From positions 1 to 56,611 of the forward strand of contig JAJDBQ010000064.1 of NCBI GenBank assembly GCA_029261255.1: a DNA stretch of 56,611 nt, read 5' to 3'. Of this stretch, positions 17,506-27,309 are shown piece by piece (the first letter of the stretch is position 1; every line of letters begins with the position of its first letter). This stretch comes from Nitrospirales bacterium (lineage in GTDB: Bacteria > Nitrospirota > Nitrospiria > Nitrospirales > UBA8639). The notes beneath the pieces are model-generated. The model saw only the letters and a program-made list of their open reading frames with translations, was not told where the DNA came from and searched no databases. Made by a program: the position numbers and the translations under genes.

Positions 17506-18198
17506 ATGTCGGCAACTGTGTTAATCGTGGATGATGAAAAAGATCTTGTTGAGCTTGTCCGGTATCACCTTGAAAAAGATGGTCTCATGTGTCTAGAAGC
17601 TCTAGACGGGGAAACGGCACTTCAATTGGCTAGAGAGCATAAACCGGATCTGATTGTGCTAGATCTCATGTTACCAGGTGTGGATGGGCTAGAAGTCTGT
17701 CGGAAGCTCCGTAAAGATCTCAGGACTGCCTCTATTGCCATCATCATGTTAAGCGCAAAAGTTGAAGAAGTGGATCGCATTGTTGGCTTGGAACTGGGAG
17801 CGGATGACTATATGGTGAAACCCTTTAGTCCTCGGGAACTTGTGGCTCGGGTCAAAGCGGTCTTGCGGCGAGGGCAAGGCCAAGAAACGCTAACGCGCAA
17901 GCGAGTCGGGACGTTAGAGGTGGATGAAGGAAAGCATCAAGTCTCCATTGGAGGAATAGTAGTAGAGTTGACGGTGAAAGAGTTTGCTTTGCTGTGTGCC
18001 CTCATCAGGGCCAAAGGGCGTGTGCTCAATCGTGAGAAAATTATGGAAACGGTTTGGGGGTATACCCATGCGGTAGACCTTGAATCCCGTACCGTGGATG
18101 TTCATATCCGGCGACTTCGTGAAAAGTTAGGGAAAGAACAGAAACGAGTGGTGACGGTGAAAGGGGTGGGATATCGTTTTGATGCCGAGATGGCCTAA
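17506..18198 (+). CDS. phoB: PhoB-type response regulator (OmpR family)
   Basis: A 230-residue two-domain response regulator. The receiver domain (residues 1-120) shows the acidic pocket (LIVDDEKDL), the phosphorylated aspartate in PDLIVLDLMLPGVDG, a conserved threonine/serine position (IIMLSAKVEEVDR) and lysine (YMVKPFSPRELVARV). The OmpR-type winged helix follows (LTVKEFALLCALIRAKGRVL, NREKIMETVWGY, and SRTVDVHIRRLREKLG). Its neighbours make it the likely activator of the Pho boxes in this window. No histidine kinase gene follows: the next 275 bases are non-coding up to a Pho box. I see no Pho box before phoB itself. Confidence 0.85.
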   Translation: MSATVLIVDDEKDLVELVRYHLEKDGLMCLEALDGETALQLAREHKPDLIVLDLMLPGVDGLEVCRKLRKDLRTASIAIIMLSAKVEEVDRIVGLELGADDYMVKPFSPRELVARVKAVLRRGQGQETLTRKRVGTLEVDEGKHQVSIGGIVVELTVKEFALLCALIRAKGRVLNREKIMETVWGYTHAVDLESRTVDVHIRRLREKLGKEQKRVVTVKGVGYRFDAEMA

Positions 18199-18351
18199 CA
18201 CGTTTTTTTTTCAGCCTTTTCTCTCCCGGCAATCTTCCGCTCACTCATCGAATATCTTCCGAAACAGCCTTCTGCTGATTTTTTTCGCTTCTCATCTAGC
18301 CAATCGCTTGACTCCTGGTATGAGTAGACCAAGAGTGGCAATTCGTAAAAA

Positions 18352-18405
18352 TTTACAGATTTGTAACCTGATCTCAACAGGAAAGCAACACCCTGTATGT
18401 AGGAT
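18352..18405 (+). promoter_or_regulatory. Pho box and -10 of the small winged-helix gene
   Basis: Half-sites TTTAC (18352), GTAAC (18363), TCAAC (18374) and GCAAC (18385) stand at 11-bp steps. The -10 TAGGAT (18400-18405) follows after exactly 10 bases. Confidence 0.65.
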
Positions 18406-18473
18406 TAGTATGACAGCTTCGATATGGCACTGGATTGCCCCTGGGCAACCACGATTAACCCCGGAGGTAAGAG

Positions 18474-18725
18474 ATGGTCTCAATCAAAGAAAGGGTGGCG
18501 AACAAATCAATTGTTGATGGTCAAGATGAGCAGAAGGTTTTAAATTTTATTGCGCATGAAAAAGTTGTCACGCTTGAAATGATTGTTGAACAATTTCCAT
18601 GGCTTCGATGGGGCGATCTCTTTTTGATTGTAGGAAGGTTTCGTCGAGAAGGCCTAGTGACCATTAAGCAAGTTAATTCAAATTTGGAGATTTGGATGAA
18701 TGAGCGACACTACCAAATGGAATAA
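18474..18725 (+). CDS. Small winged-helix protein in the Pho regulon
   Basis: An 83-residue protein whose body (DEQKVLNFIAHEKVVTLEMI, then RWGDLFLIVGRFRREGLVTI and KQVNSNLEIWM) looks like a compact winged helix: three helices and a beta wing. The ribosome binding site GGAGG is six bases before the ATG. A Pho box with a -10 precedes it, and pstS follows about 100 bases downstream with its own Pho box. I do not know its target; an accessory DNA-binding or adaptor protein that tunes the phosphate response is a guess. Confidence 0.65.
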   Translation: MVSIKERVANKSIVDGQDEQKVLNFIAHEKVVTLEMIVEQFPWLRWGDLFLIVGRFRREGLVTIKQVNSNLEIWMNERHYQME

Positions 18726-18757
18726 GTTTGCTTATGTAATCGAAATTTTCTTGGTCT

Positions 18758-18811
18758 GTAACGCGTTCGTAACATAAATGTTACATGAGAGAAATCTCAC
18801 CAGTATACAAT
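18758..18811 (+). promoter_or_regulatory. Pho box and -10 of pstS
   Basis: Half-sites GTAAC (18758), GTAAC (18769), GTTAC (18780) and GAAAT (18791) stand at 11-bp steps. The -10 TACAAT (18806-18811) begins exactly 10 bases after the last. This is the clearest member of the set. Confidence 0.8.
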
Positions 18812-18842
18812 ATTATACTTAATAATGAAGGAGGATATGTTC

Positions 18843-19856
18843 ATGCAGAGTGAATCGAACAAAAGAAAAATGAAAATTGGAGCGGTGGTGGTTGGTTTAT
18901 TCTTAGGATGGTATGGAACTAGTGTCCTTGATCCATCTGTGAGTTGGGCGAAAGAATCAATGGAGGATCCTTCGTGGTCAAATTATTCGAAGGTAAGTGG
19001 GGTATCTGGAAATATTAACAGCATTGGGTCTGATACTTTGAATAATTTGATGACCTTATGGGCCGAAGGGTTCCGAAAACAATACCCTAATGTCAAAATC
19101 CAAATTGAAGGCAAAGGATCCAGTACGGCACCGCCTGCCCTGATTGAAGGGACGGCCCAATTGGGTCCGATGTCACGAAAAATGAAGGGCAAAGAAATCG
19201 ATAAGTTTGAAGCCAAGTTTGGGTATAAGCCTACCCCTGTTCCCGTAGCGGTCGATGCTTTGGCTGTCTATGTCAACAAGGATAATCCTATAGAAGGTAT
19301 GTCCATGGAGGAAGTTGATTCGGTTTTTTCCAAGACGAGAAGACGTGGGCATAGAGTGGATATTGGTCAATGGGGCAATGCAGGGTTGAGCGGCCCCTGG
19401 GAAAAGACCCGGGTGAGTATTTATGGGCGGAATTCTGCTTCGGGCACCTATGGATTTTTCAAGAAAAAAGTCTTGAAAAACGGAGATTACAAGGATGAGG
19501 TGAAAGAACAGCCTGGTTCAGCATCTGTCGTGCAAGGTGTCACAGAGGATAGAGGAGGAATTGGCTATAGTGGTATTGGTTATAAAACTTCAGGAGTACG
19601 AGCCATCTCTTTGTCGGCCAAAACTGGTGAGGCCTTTTTTGAGCCAACCTTTGAAAATGCGAGTGCTGGAAAATATCCTTTAGCTCGTTTTCTCTATGTG
19701 TATGTGAATAAAGCTCCCGGGAAGCCATTGTCCCCACTGGTCAAAGAATTTTTAACCTTTGTCTATAGCAAAGAGGGCCAAAAAGTCGTGATTAAAGATG
19801 GGTATTTCCCATTGCCCCAAAAACTTATTAGTGAAAAGCTTGGTGAACTTAAATAA
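18843..19856 (+). CDS. pstS: Phosphate ABC transporter, periplasmic binding protein
   Basis: Periplasmic phosphate-binding protein of about 337 residues. The ATG at 18843 is chosen because AAGGAGG stands eight bases upstream; an in-frame ATG at 18825 would put that site inside the gene. A signal sequence follows ([16 protein letters not shown]). Ligand-loop features of the PstS family are visible: [48 protein letters not shown] and [18 protein letters not shown]. It starts the pst cluster and is separated from pstC by a terminator, which would let it be made in excess. Confidence 0.9.
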   Translation: MQSESNKRKMKIGAVVVGLFLGWYGTSVLDPSVSWAKESMEDPSWSNYSKVSGVSGNINSIGSDTLNNLMTLWAEGFRKQYPNVKIQIEGKGSSTAPPALIEGTAQLGPMSRKMKGKEIDKFEAKFGYKPTPVPVAVDALAVYVNKDNPIEGMSMEEVDSVFSKTRRRGHRVDIGQWGNAGLSGPWEKTRVSIYGRNSASGTYGFFKKKVLKNGDYKDEVKEQPGSASVVQGVTEDRGGIGYSGIGYKTSGVRAISLSAKTGEAFFEPTFENASAGKYPLARFLYVYVNKAPGKPLSPLVKEFLTFVYSKEGQKVVIKDGYFPLPQKLISEKLGELK

Positions 19857-19907
19857 AGGCTTTTTACTGCCTGGTGGGACTTCGATCTACCTTGATTCAA
19901 TTTCAAA

Positions 19908-19943
19908 GTCCGCAGCTATAAGGCTGCGGACCCTCATTTTTTG
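19908..19943 (+). terminator. Terminator/attenuator between pstS and pstC
   Basis: A perfect 9-bp stem, GTCCGCAGC with GCTGCGGAC, and a small loop, followed by a six-T tract. Partial read-through would lower expression of the permease genes relative to pstS. Confidence 0.8.
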
Positions 19944-19963
19944 GGTAATTAAAAGATCGTCCT

Positions 19964-22270
19964 GTGAATATTTTTCAATCTAATACTGGTTCGGAAATTC
20001 CATTAGCGAAGGCTTCGCTTTCTGCGAGAGTGGGGGCGAGGACTATCCGTCGTTGGACCGATAAAGTGGCAACGGGGATTGTCACGCTTGGTGGATTAGC
20101 AACTATTTTGAGTATTCTTGGTATTTTTGTGTATCTCTTTATTGAAGTCGTCCCGTTATTTTATTCGGCTTCAGTTACGCAAGAGGCAAGTGTTTCTGTG
20201 AAGGTAGAAGGGTCTGCGAAGGGGTTGCCCAACCAGATTGGCGTAGGGCTGGATGAATACATGGAAGTTGGCTATGTCATTTATAGGGGAAGTATCTCAC
20301 TTTTTCACCTCGACTCTGGAAAGTCAATTCCTATCGATTCTTCCTTGAAATTGGATCATGAATCGATTATCTCTGTGGGCCGATCAGGGGCCCAGGGCAA
20401 TGTGTACGGTCTTGGGACAGCGGATGGGCGGGTGATTCCGCTGACCATAGATTTCAAGGTGAGCTTCCTAGATGGAGTGCGGAGTATTCATCCAGAACTC
20501 TCCACAGGAAGTCCTTTAGAGATTTCTGTCGAATCCGAGCCGGTTCGATATTTGGCCTATCGCGAGCTCAGTGATGGAGGGTCAGTTTCTGCAGCGGTGA
20601 ATGACAAGGGAGAGGTCCAGCTCTTAAAGATGATTGAAGAGGAAGGGGGGCTTTTTTCTTCTGAAGCGAAGCAAATCTTGACTCGAGGACAACTTCCTAT
20701 GGAAGCATCAACTCCTCCCTCGGCCATGCTGCTTGATGGAATGGGGGAAACATTGGTGGTTGGCTCCGAAAAGGGAGAACTATTGTATTGGGATATTACC
20801 AATGTAGAGTCTCCCAGGCTCATGGGAGTCTACCAAGCTGCTCCATTTTCTCAGGGAACAGTGACTGCTATGTCGTATCTTATTGGCGATCGCTCTTTTG
20901 TGGTTGGCACAAGTGAAGGAAAAGTTTCTGTCTGGATGCCGTTTGTTGATCCGGATAAAGGGGGTGATTCTCGGCTTTCTGAAGTTCGAACATTTTCTCA
21001 ACATGAGGGGGCCATTACATCGATTTCTCCATCACAGCGTGATAAGGGATTCTTAACTGCCGATGATACAGGGTCCGTTTTCCTTCACCATTCTACCTCA
21101 GGGCAAACCCTGGCTCAGATACCTGGTGCTGGTCGTCCGGTTCAAGCCTTGATGTTTTCTCCCAAAGGCGATGGGGTGATATTCGCGGATGGATCTGGAA
21201 AGATTATGACTTACCGGATTGAAAATGAACATCCTGAAACGACAATAGCCTCAATTTTCAAACCTGTTCTGTATGAGGGATATGATCAGCCGAATCATAT
21301 CTGGCAATCATCCAGTGGTTCAGATGATTTCGAACCAAAATTTGGTTTATGGCCGCTCATTTTTGGAACATTAAAAGGTACCTTTTATGCCATGTTATTG
21401 GCCACTCCCTTAGCCTTACTTGGTGCCATATATACGGCGATGTTTATGCACCCAGATCTTCGGTCTGTCGTAAAGCCGGTCGTGGAAATCATGGAGGCCT
21501 TTCCGACTGTCGTACTCGGTTTCTTAGCTGGCCTGTGGTTAGCGCCGCTCCTTGAAAAAATTTTCCCGGCCGTGGTGGGGATGTTCTTGATTGTACCAGT
21601 CGCGTTGGTGTGTATGTGTTTGTTTTGGCAGATTGTCCCGGCATGGATCAGACGTGGCTCAGGGTCGACAACCGAGTTTTTAGCTTTTGGGGTTGTGTTA
21701 CTCAGTTCCCTCTGGCTCTGTATTTCTTTCAACACTCACATCGAATCTTGGCTGTTTCAAGGAAACTATAAAGACTGGTTATCTTCCACATTCGGGTTAG
21801 CCTATGATCAACGCAACGCGATGGTGATCGCGTTCGCCATGGGGATGGCCGTCATTCCCACGATTTATAGTATTTCCGAGGATTCAATTAGTAATGTTCC
21901 CAGACATTTGATCGCAGGTTCGCTCGCGTTAGGTGCCACTCCTTGGCAGACTCTCACAAAGTTGGTCATCGTGTCGGCGAGCCCAGGGCTGTTTTCAGCC
22001 TTGATGATCGGTCTGGGTCGAGTCGTTGGGGAAACGATGATCGTCCTCATGGCCACGGGGAATACTCCTGTGATGGATATGAACCTTTTTAATGGCTTTC
22101 GGACACTTTCAGCCAATATTGCCGTTGAAATGCCCGAAGCTCCGGAGGGAGGAACGCTTTTTCGCCTACTCTTCTTGGCCGGCATGATTCTTTTTGCCTT
22201 TACCTCTGTGGTCAATACCATTGCCGAAGTCATTCGGCAAAGACTTCGTGCGAAATACAGTCAGTATTAA
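19964..22270 (+). CDS. pstC: Phosphate ABC transporter permease, extended form
   Basis: Inner-membrane permease, at 768 residues more than twice the size of a minimal PstC. After a first membrane helix (residues 33-62, TIRRWTDKVATGIVTLGGLA onward) comes a region of about 380 residues with repeated beta-propeller-like motifs (VVGSEKGELLYWDI, VVGTSEGKVSVWMP, AITSISPSQRDKGFLTADD), predicted to lie outside. The true permease fold occupies about residues 455-768, with the EAA-type loop RHLIAGSLALGATPWQTLTK. A GTG start is used; no strong ribosome binding site is seen. Large PstC proteins of this kind are known in gammaproteobacteria. Confidence 0.85.
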   Translation: MNIFQSNTGSEIPLAKASLSARVGARTIRRWTDKVATGIVTLGGLATILSILGIFVYLFIEVVPLFYSASVTQEASVSVKVEGSAKGLPNQIGVGLDEYMEVGYVIYRGSISLFHLDSGKSIPIDSSLKLDHESIISVGRSGAQGNVYGLGTADGRVIPLTIDFKVSFLDGVRSIHPELSTGSPLEISVESEPVRYLAYRELSDGGSVSAAVNDKGEVQLLKMIEEEGGLFSSEAKQILTRGQLPMEASTPPSAMLLDGMGETLVVGSEKGELLYWDITNVESPRLMGVYQAAPFSQGTVTAMSYLIGDRSFVVGTSEGKVSVWMPFVDPDKGGDSRLSEVRTFSQHEGAITSISPSQRDKGFLTADDTGSVFLHHSTSGQTLAQIPGAGRPVQALMFSPKGDGVIFADGSGKIMTYRIENEHPETTIASIFKPVLYEGYDQPNHIWQSSSGSDDFEPKFGLWPLIFGTLKGTFYAMLLATPLALLGAIYTAMFMHPDLRSVVKPVVEIMEAFPTVVLGFLAGLWLAPLLEKIFPAVVGMFLIVPVALVCMCLFWQIVPAWIRRGSGSTTEFLAFGVVLLSSLWLCISFNTHIESWLFQGNYKDWLSSTFGLAYDQRNAMVIAFAMGMAVIPTIYSISEDSISNVPRHLIAGSLALGATPWQTLTKLVIVSASPGLFSALMIGLGRVVGETMIVLMATGNTPVMDMNLFNGFRTLSANIAVEMPEAPEGGTLFRLLFLAGMILFAFTSVVNTIAEVIRQRLRAKYSQY

Positions 22271-22276
22271 TATCCT

Positions 22277-23908
22277 ATGACAACCTTTCTGAAAAAATTC
22301 TGGAATTCTGGCACGCTCTTCATTTGGATATGCGGCGGAGCGGTGACAGCCTCTGTGTTTTTAGTGGTCGGCGTTCTCCTTCTCATTATGGTGAATGGCT
22401 TAGGGTATTTTTGGCCATCGAACCTTGTGGAGTTTGAATTAGCAGACGGAAAAAAGATTCTGGGAGAATTGAAGCATCGGGAGATCATTCCTGACTCTGT
22501 GTCGGTGCAATCGCCAGACGGGAAAGGTCGTTTCAATTTAAAAATAGGGAATCGGGATCTCTATGGATTGGATTTTCGTTGGGTTGATGAAGATCAAGTT
22601 GTTGCTCAACGATTGCCGTTGAAGGCCACAGCTTTTGAGCGTCGAGAATGGGGAAATTTCTATGGATATTTACAGGAGATCAAGCAGAGAGATTCAGTGC
22701 TAGTTTCAGGCGACGAAGCTTGGAAATTACTTGGTCCACTAGTAGTGGAAGCCAATGAGCTTCATGAAGAGATTGCTCATATTGAAAAGGGCGAAATCGG
22801 GGCCATTAACCATGAGATTGAGCAGGCACGGTTGCGTATCCGTGGGTTGGAGCTACAAGGGAAGAACGATTCCTCTGAGATTTTCGATTTGAAGGCGGAT
22901 GTCAAAAGACTTGATTCACAATACGAGAAACATGTTCAAGGACTTGATATCCTTCGAAAGCGATTACATGAATATTCGATTGTCTTACGAGATGCGAATG
23001 GCGAGATGAAGGAACTTCCGATGGGACAAATCATTGGAGCCCTTCAGCCCAATGCCATGAGTGCGTTTGCTAAAATCCTCACCTATATCAAAAATTTTTG
23101 GAACGTGTTGACCGAAGAACCCCGCGAAGCCAATACCGAAGGTGGCATTTTCCCAGCTATTTTTGGAACAGTCATGATGGTGTTAATCATGAGTGTAGCC
23201 GTTGTGCCGTTCGGAGTATTGGCAGCGTTTTATCTCCGGGAATATGCCAAGCAAGGTCCTCTGACCCGAGCCGTTCGTATTGCTGTCAATAATCTTGCGG
23301 GCGTGCCCTCAATCGTGTTCGGTGTCTTTGGTCTAGGTTTCTTTGTGTATGCGGTGGGAGGCACGATCGATACGCTCTTTTATCCAGAGGCCTTTCCAAA
23401 TCCGACATTTGGGACTGGAGGAATTTTATGGGCATCTCTCACCTTGGCTCTGATGACCGTCCCAGTTGTGATCGTTTCGACAGAAGAAGGATTGTCTGCA
23501 GTACCCAGAGAGTACCGAGAAGGGTCCGCCGCCCTAGGCGCCACTAAAATCGAAACGATGCTTCGAGTGATCTTGCCCTCCGCTCTTCCTGGAATTCTAA
23601 CCGGCTTGATCTTAGCAATCTCTCGGGCGACGGGAGAAGTAGCACCCCTGATGCTCACAGGAGTCGTGAAGCTTGCGCCGTCATTGCCGGTGGATGGCCT
23701 CTTCCCTTTTGTCCATTTCGATCGAAAATTTATGCATTTGGGGTTTCATATTTACGATGTGGGGTTTCAGTCTCCGAATGTGGAAGCGGCAAAGCCCATG
23801 GTATATGTCACGACTCTGGTTCTGGTGTTGGTGGTTGTCTTGTTGAACATTACGGCCATTGCCGTGAGAAATCATATGCGTAAGAAGCTACGGGGAGCTT
23901 CCATTTAG
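22277..23908 (+). CDS. pstA: Phosphate ABC transporter permease, extended form
   Basis: Inner-membrane permease of 543 residues, starting six bases after the pstC stop. Helix 1 lies near residues 10-40 ([20 protein letters not shown]). An extra-cytoplasmic insert of about 230 residues follows, including a likely coiled coil (residues 155-235, [20 protein letters not shown] to [12 protein letters not shown]). The permease domain covers about 285-543 ([20 protein letters not shown], and the EAA loop [20 protein letters not shown]). The insert parallels that in PstC, and the two probably form a joint periplasmic structure that meets PstS; that is inference. Confidence 0.87.
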   Translation: MTTFLKKFWNSGTLFIWICGGAVTASVFLVVGVLLLIMVNGLGYFWPSNLVEFELADGKKILGELKHREIIPDSVSVQSPDGKGRFNLKIGNRDLYGLDFRWVDEDQVVAQRLPLKATAFERREWGNFYGYLQEIKQRDSVLVSGDEAWKLLGPLVVEANELHEEIAHIEKGEIGAINHEIEQARLRIRGLELQGKNDSSEIFDLKADVKRLDSQYEKHVQGLDILRKRLHEYSIVLRDANGEMKELPMGQIIGALQPNAMSAFAKILTYIKNFWNVLTEEPREANTEGGIFPAIFGTVMMVLIMSVAVVPFGVLAAFYLREYAKQGPLTRAVRIAVNNLAGVPSIVFGVFGLGFFVYAVGGTIDTLFYPEAFPNPTFGTGGILWASLTLALMTVPVVIVSTEEGLSAVPREYREGSAALGATKIETMLRVILPSALPGILTGLILAISRATGEVAPLMLTGVVKLAPSLPVDGLFPFVHFDRKFMHLGFHIYDVGFQSPNVEAAKPMVYVTTLVLVLVVVLLNITAIAVRNHMRKKLRGASI

Positions 23909-23969
23909 CAGATTCTGTCTGACCCCACATGTTTTACGTTCGTTTCATTCTACGGGGGCAATCGCTACA

Positions 23970-24848
23970 ATGGGGAATGTCATTCCAAAAACTCACAAGT
24001 CCCTTAAGGTCGAAGTTGTTACAGATCCATCCCGATCAATTCAATTGCAACCCGAAAGCATGACATCAATGAATACGTCAGACGAATCGTTCAGGCAACC
24101 AAAGTTTGCTGTGAAAGACATGAATTTTTTCTATGGGGAACATCAAGCCTTGTTTAAAATCAATTTGGATATTCCTGCTCATCAGGTGACGGCGTTTATT
24201 GGGCCGTCCGGTTGTGGAAAAACGACATTATTGCGGTGTCTGAATCGTTTGAATGATTTAGTTGATGGGAGTCGTGTGGTCGGTAAAATTTTGTTGGATG
24301 GGCAAGATATCTATGATCCCTCTATGGATATCACCGACTTGCGAACCCAGGTTGGGATGGTGTTTCAAAAGGTGAATCCCTTTCCGAAATCCATTTGGCA
24401 AAATGTCACCTACGGTCCACAATTAAAGGGAATTAAGCAGCGTTCTCAATTAGATGAAATTGTTGAGAATAGCCTCAAGGGCGCAGGGTTGTGGGAGGAG
24501 GCAAAAGATCGATTGCATCAGAGTGCTCTGAGTCTTTCAGGTGGGCAGCAACAACGGTTGTGTATTGCCCGAGCCTTGGCCGTCAATCCGGAAGTGCTTC
24601 TAATGGACGAACCCTGTTCGGCGCTTGATCCTATTTCGACAGGACGTATCGAAGAATTACTCTATACTCTCAAAGAACGACTGACCATCGTGATCGTGAC
24701 CCATAATATGCAACAAGCTTCACGTGTCTCTGATCTCACAGGGTTCTTTCTGTTGGGCGAACTCATTGAATACGATGATACAAAAACCATTTTTACCAAC
24801 CCTTCCGAACGTCGGACAGAAGATTATATCACCGGTCGGTTCGGCTGA
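23970..24848 (+). CDS. pstB: Phosphate ABC transporter ATP-binding protein
   Basis: Cytoplasmic ATPase of the Pst transporter. Walker A is [20 protein letters not shown], the Q-loop is [15 protein letters not shown], the ABC signature is [18 protein letters not shown], Walker B is [15 protein letters not shown] and the switch histidine is in [15 protein letters not shown]. The protein is about 30-40 residues longer at the N-terminus than usual (292 residues); an ATG at 24060, giving about 262, is a plausible shorter start. It follows pstA by 61 bases and precedes phoU by 23. Confidence 0.93.
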   Translation: MGNVIPKTHKSLKVEVVTDPSRSIQLQPESMTSMNTSDESFRQPKFAVKDMNFFYGEHQALFKINLDIPAHQVTAFIGPSGCGKTTLLRCLNRLNDLVDGSRVVGKILLDGQDIYDPSMDITDLRTQVGMVFQKVNPFPKSIWQNVTYGPQLKGIKQRSQLDEIVENSLKGAGLWEEAKDRLHQSALSLSGGQQQRLCIARALAVNPEVLLMDEPCSALDPISTGRIEELLYTLKERLTIVIVTHNMQQASRVSDLTGFFLLGELIEYDDTKTIFTNPSERRTEDYITGRFG

Positions 24849-24871
24849 TTGCGTGAGAACAGGAACATCCC

Positions 24872-25537
24872 ATGTCTATGCTACGACGATTTGATGAAGA
24901 ATTAGCCGGGCTCAAGCAACAAATTTTACGAATGGGGTCCTTAGTGGAAGACCAAATCCGGCAGGCGCTTAAAGCCTTGGTTGACCGAGACGATGATCTG
25001 GCTTCCCAAGTGATAGACAATGATCGTCAAGTCAATACAATGGATGTGGCGGTCGATGAAGCCTGTCTTGAACTATTGGCCTTACAGCAACCCGCCGCAC
25101 GGGATCTTCGCTTTATTACGACGGCGATGAAAATTTCAACAGAACTGGAACGGATGAGTGACCTGGCCGAAAATATTTGCGAGCGGTCGATGGAACTCAA
25201 TGAAGAACCTCAATTAAAGCCCTATATCGATGTTCCCTTGATGGCGGAACATGCCATAAAAATGGTGGGAGAAGCGTTGGACGCTTTTGTACGGGGTGAT
25301 TCGGTTCTCGCGCGAAAAGTTTTGGATGAAGATGATTATATTGATGACCTCAATGAGCAAGTTTTTCGCGAGCTCTTATCATTTATGATGGAAAATCCTC
25401 AGACAATCTCTCGAGCTATCCGCCTGTCGTTTATCTCCAAATATATCGAACGTATTGCCGATCACGCCACCAATGTGGCCGAATTGGTTGTGTATATGGT
25501 GGAAGGCAAAATCATCCGCCATATGACTTCTCCCTAA
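24872..25537 (+). CDS. phoU: Phosphate signalling complex protein PhoU
   Basis: A 221-residue cytoplasmic protein with two three-helix PhoU repeats. The metal-binding signature regions read LQQPAARDLRFITTAMKIST, ELERMSDLAENI and, in the second repeat, RAIRLSFISKYIERIADHAT followed by NVAELVVYMVEG. In known systems PhoU links Pst transport status to the PhoR kinase and limits uptake. It ends the pst operon; the absence of phoR nearby means its signalling partner is encoded elsewhere. Confidence 0.93.
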   Translation: MSMLRRFDEELAGLKQQILRMGSLVEDQIRQALKALVDRDDDLASQVIDNDRQVNTMDVAVDEACLELLALQQPAARDLRFITTAMKISTELERMSDLAENICERSMELNEEPQLKPYIDVPLMAEHAIKMVGEALDAFVRGDSVLARKVLDEDDYIDDLNEQVFRELLSFMMENPQTISRAIRLSFISKYIERIADHATNVAELVVYMVEGKIIRHMTSP

Positions 25538-26136
25538 GTTTTCCAGCCTTCTCTCGTCCTTCTTGCTTGATTATAAGATCTCACCGGCGGCAGAGAAGAT
25601 ATCGCATTTTAACCTTCAACGAATACCCGTTAAGTTTCTCTCACCCCCCTTTGGGGTTTCGTTCTGAAAATGAGCAAAATGTTAGAGGGAGGGAAATGGA
25701 CCATATAAAAGTTGAAACACGATACCATCTGGCCCGTTGTTACAGACTTTCTGGTGTTAGTGTAGAAAACGCCATTGTCAATATAACGAAAATTGAACGC
25801 TGAACAGACATTTACCAGACAATAATCCATTGATTTTTCAGAGATGAAGTTGCCGGCTCCACGCGTAGCCGGAGCCAAATCCGGCTTAAGCTGATAAGGA
25901 AATGGTGCAAACAGCGCAAAATTCATGTTTTCACATTTCTTCCCCCTTGAAATTTCTGAATTTAATTTTGAGAATTTTCTCAAAAAGTCAACTTTGCACC
26001 ATTACCATATGAAACACGTAGAGAAAGCTCGCAGACTCTGCAAAGGCAAAAAATCTCATTAGGGGAAGATTTATTCGACTTTCATTTTAGCGGCTCCTTA
26101 GTTTTTGGTATTCGAAAAATATTTTTATAGCTCGTC
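25538..26136. other. Intergenic region after phoU
   Basis: About 600 bases without a supported gene. A short hairpin is visible near 25858-25877 (CCGGCT and AGCCGG). Stops occur just before the phytase-like frame (TAG at 26128), so that gene's missing 5' part is not here in frame. Confidence 0.4.
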
Positions 26137-27309
26137 TTGATCGGTTCCTTCACAAAGCCTTCTGTTCGTCCTCTTCACATTGCCGTAACGCCTCTTGCCA
26201 TTTCACGCGTGGTTACTCAGGTGCTTCCGACGACTGTAGGACCTGAAGGATTGTTAGCTATTCCACAACGTAATTTATTTGTCGTCGCGAGCGAAGTCGA
26301 TGATCGTGGGGACAAGAACCGTTCCTCTATCACTATTTATCAACTCAAACGTGGGTTGCCGACTTATCCGAAAATTATTTCGGCGAACCGATCCAATGGC
26401 ACGCCAATTCCTTGGGGAGCCTTGTCTACGTTAGCTGCCGATACCAAACCGTCATTCTTCAAGCGAATGTATATAGCCTACGATAGTGCCTACAAGCAGA
26501 GCCGCATTTTTGAAATGCTTCAAGTCCCGAATCTTCCTGCGTTCATCACGAAGGAAATCGTGTTACGGGATATGCAGAGAAATACCGTAGACTTAGATAT
26601 TGAGGGATTAACGGTTCGTCCATATAACCGGGGCTTCTGGGTGGTTTCCGAAGGGCGAGGGAGCATCGATGACGACAATCGTCCGGTTGAATCTTTCAAT
26701 CAATTGTTGAAAGTCAGAAAAAATGGAAAGATTCTTGAAACCATCCACCTCCCTGATTCAGTCAATTTACTCCAACGGCGCTTTGGCTTTGAGGGAGTTG
26801 CCTCAACCTGGGACACCTATACGAAGACTGAATTGGTCTATGTCGCCTTTCAGCGAGAATGGGTGAATGATCCAGCAGGACATGTCCGAATAGGGCGTTA
26901 TCATACGGCAACGAAAGAATGGAAGTTTTTTTATTATCCAATTGATGAACCGACGTCACCCAATGGTGGGTGGGTCGGACTATCAGAGATTGTCGCTCTC
27001 AACGACAACACTTTTGCAGTCATTGAACGTGATAATCAGGGTGGCCCAGATGCGACTATTAAAAAGATCTATACATTCAGCATTGATGGAATCGAACCGC
27101 AGCCTCAAGGACAAGCCTTTCCAGTCCTGAGTAAAACCCTGGCTCGAGACATCATTCCTGATCTGAAAAAAGACAATGGGTTCGTGCTAGAAAATGTTGA
27201 AGGATTGACCGTTCTCCCAAATGGAGATGCGTACATTCTCACCGATAACGACGGAGTGGACGATGCCAGCGGAGAAACTCAGCTGATTAATATAGGAAAT
27301 ATATTCTGA
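26137..27309 (+). CDS. Phytase-like esterase domain protein, probably 5'-truncated
   Basis: A 390-residue protein matching the 'esterase-like activity of phytase' family, a beta-propeller fold. Signatures are VGPEGLLAIPQRNLFVVASE, DLDIEGLTVRPYNRGFWVVS and the C-terminal VLENVEGLTVLPNGDAYILT with DNDGVDD. Such proteins are normally exported, yet no signal peptide is present. The only start is a TTG without a ribosome binding site, and an in-frame stop lies nine bases upstream. I therefore suspect the N-terminal part was lost and the gene may be inactive. Its place in the phosphate island suits a former organic-phosphate scavenging role. Confidence 0.65.
   Translation: MIGSFTKPSVRPLHIAVTPLAISRVVTQVLPTTVGPEGLLAIPQRNLFVVASEVDDRGDKNRSSITIYQLKRGLPTYPKIISANRSNGTPIPWGALSTLAADTKPSFFKRMYIAYDSAYKQSRIFEMLQVPNLPAFITKEIVLRDMQRNTVDLDIEGLTVRPYNRGFWVVSEGRGSIDDDNRPVESFNQLLKVRKNGKILETIHLPDSVNLLQRRFGFEGVASTWDTYTKTELVYVAFQREWVNDPAGHVRIGRYHTATKEWKFFYYPIDEPTSPNGGWVGLSEIVALNDNTFAVIERDNQGGPDATIKKIYTFSIDGIEPQPQGQAFPVLSKTLARDIIPDLKKDNGFVLENVEGLTVLPNGDAYILTDNDGVDDASGETQLINIGNIF

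Noticed and set aside
25714..25743. GAAAC and GTTAC motifs upstream of the phytase-like gene
   Set aside because: They are not in 11-bp phase and no -10 follows at 10 bp.
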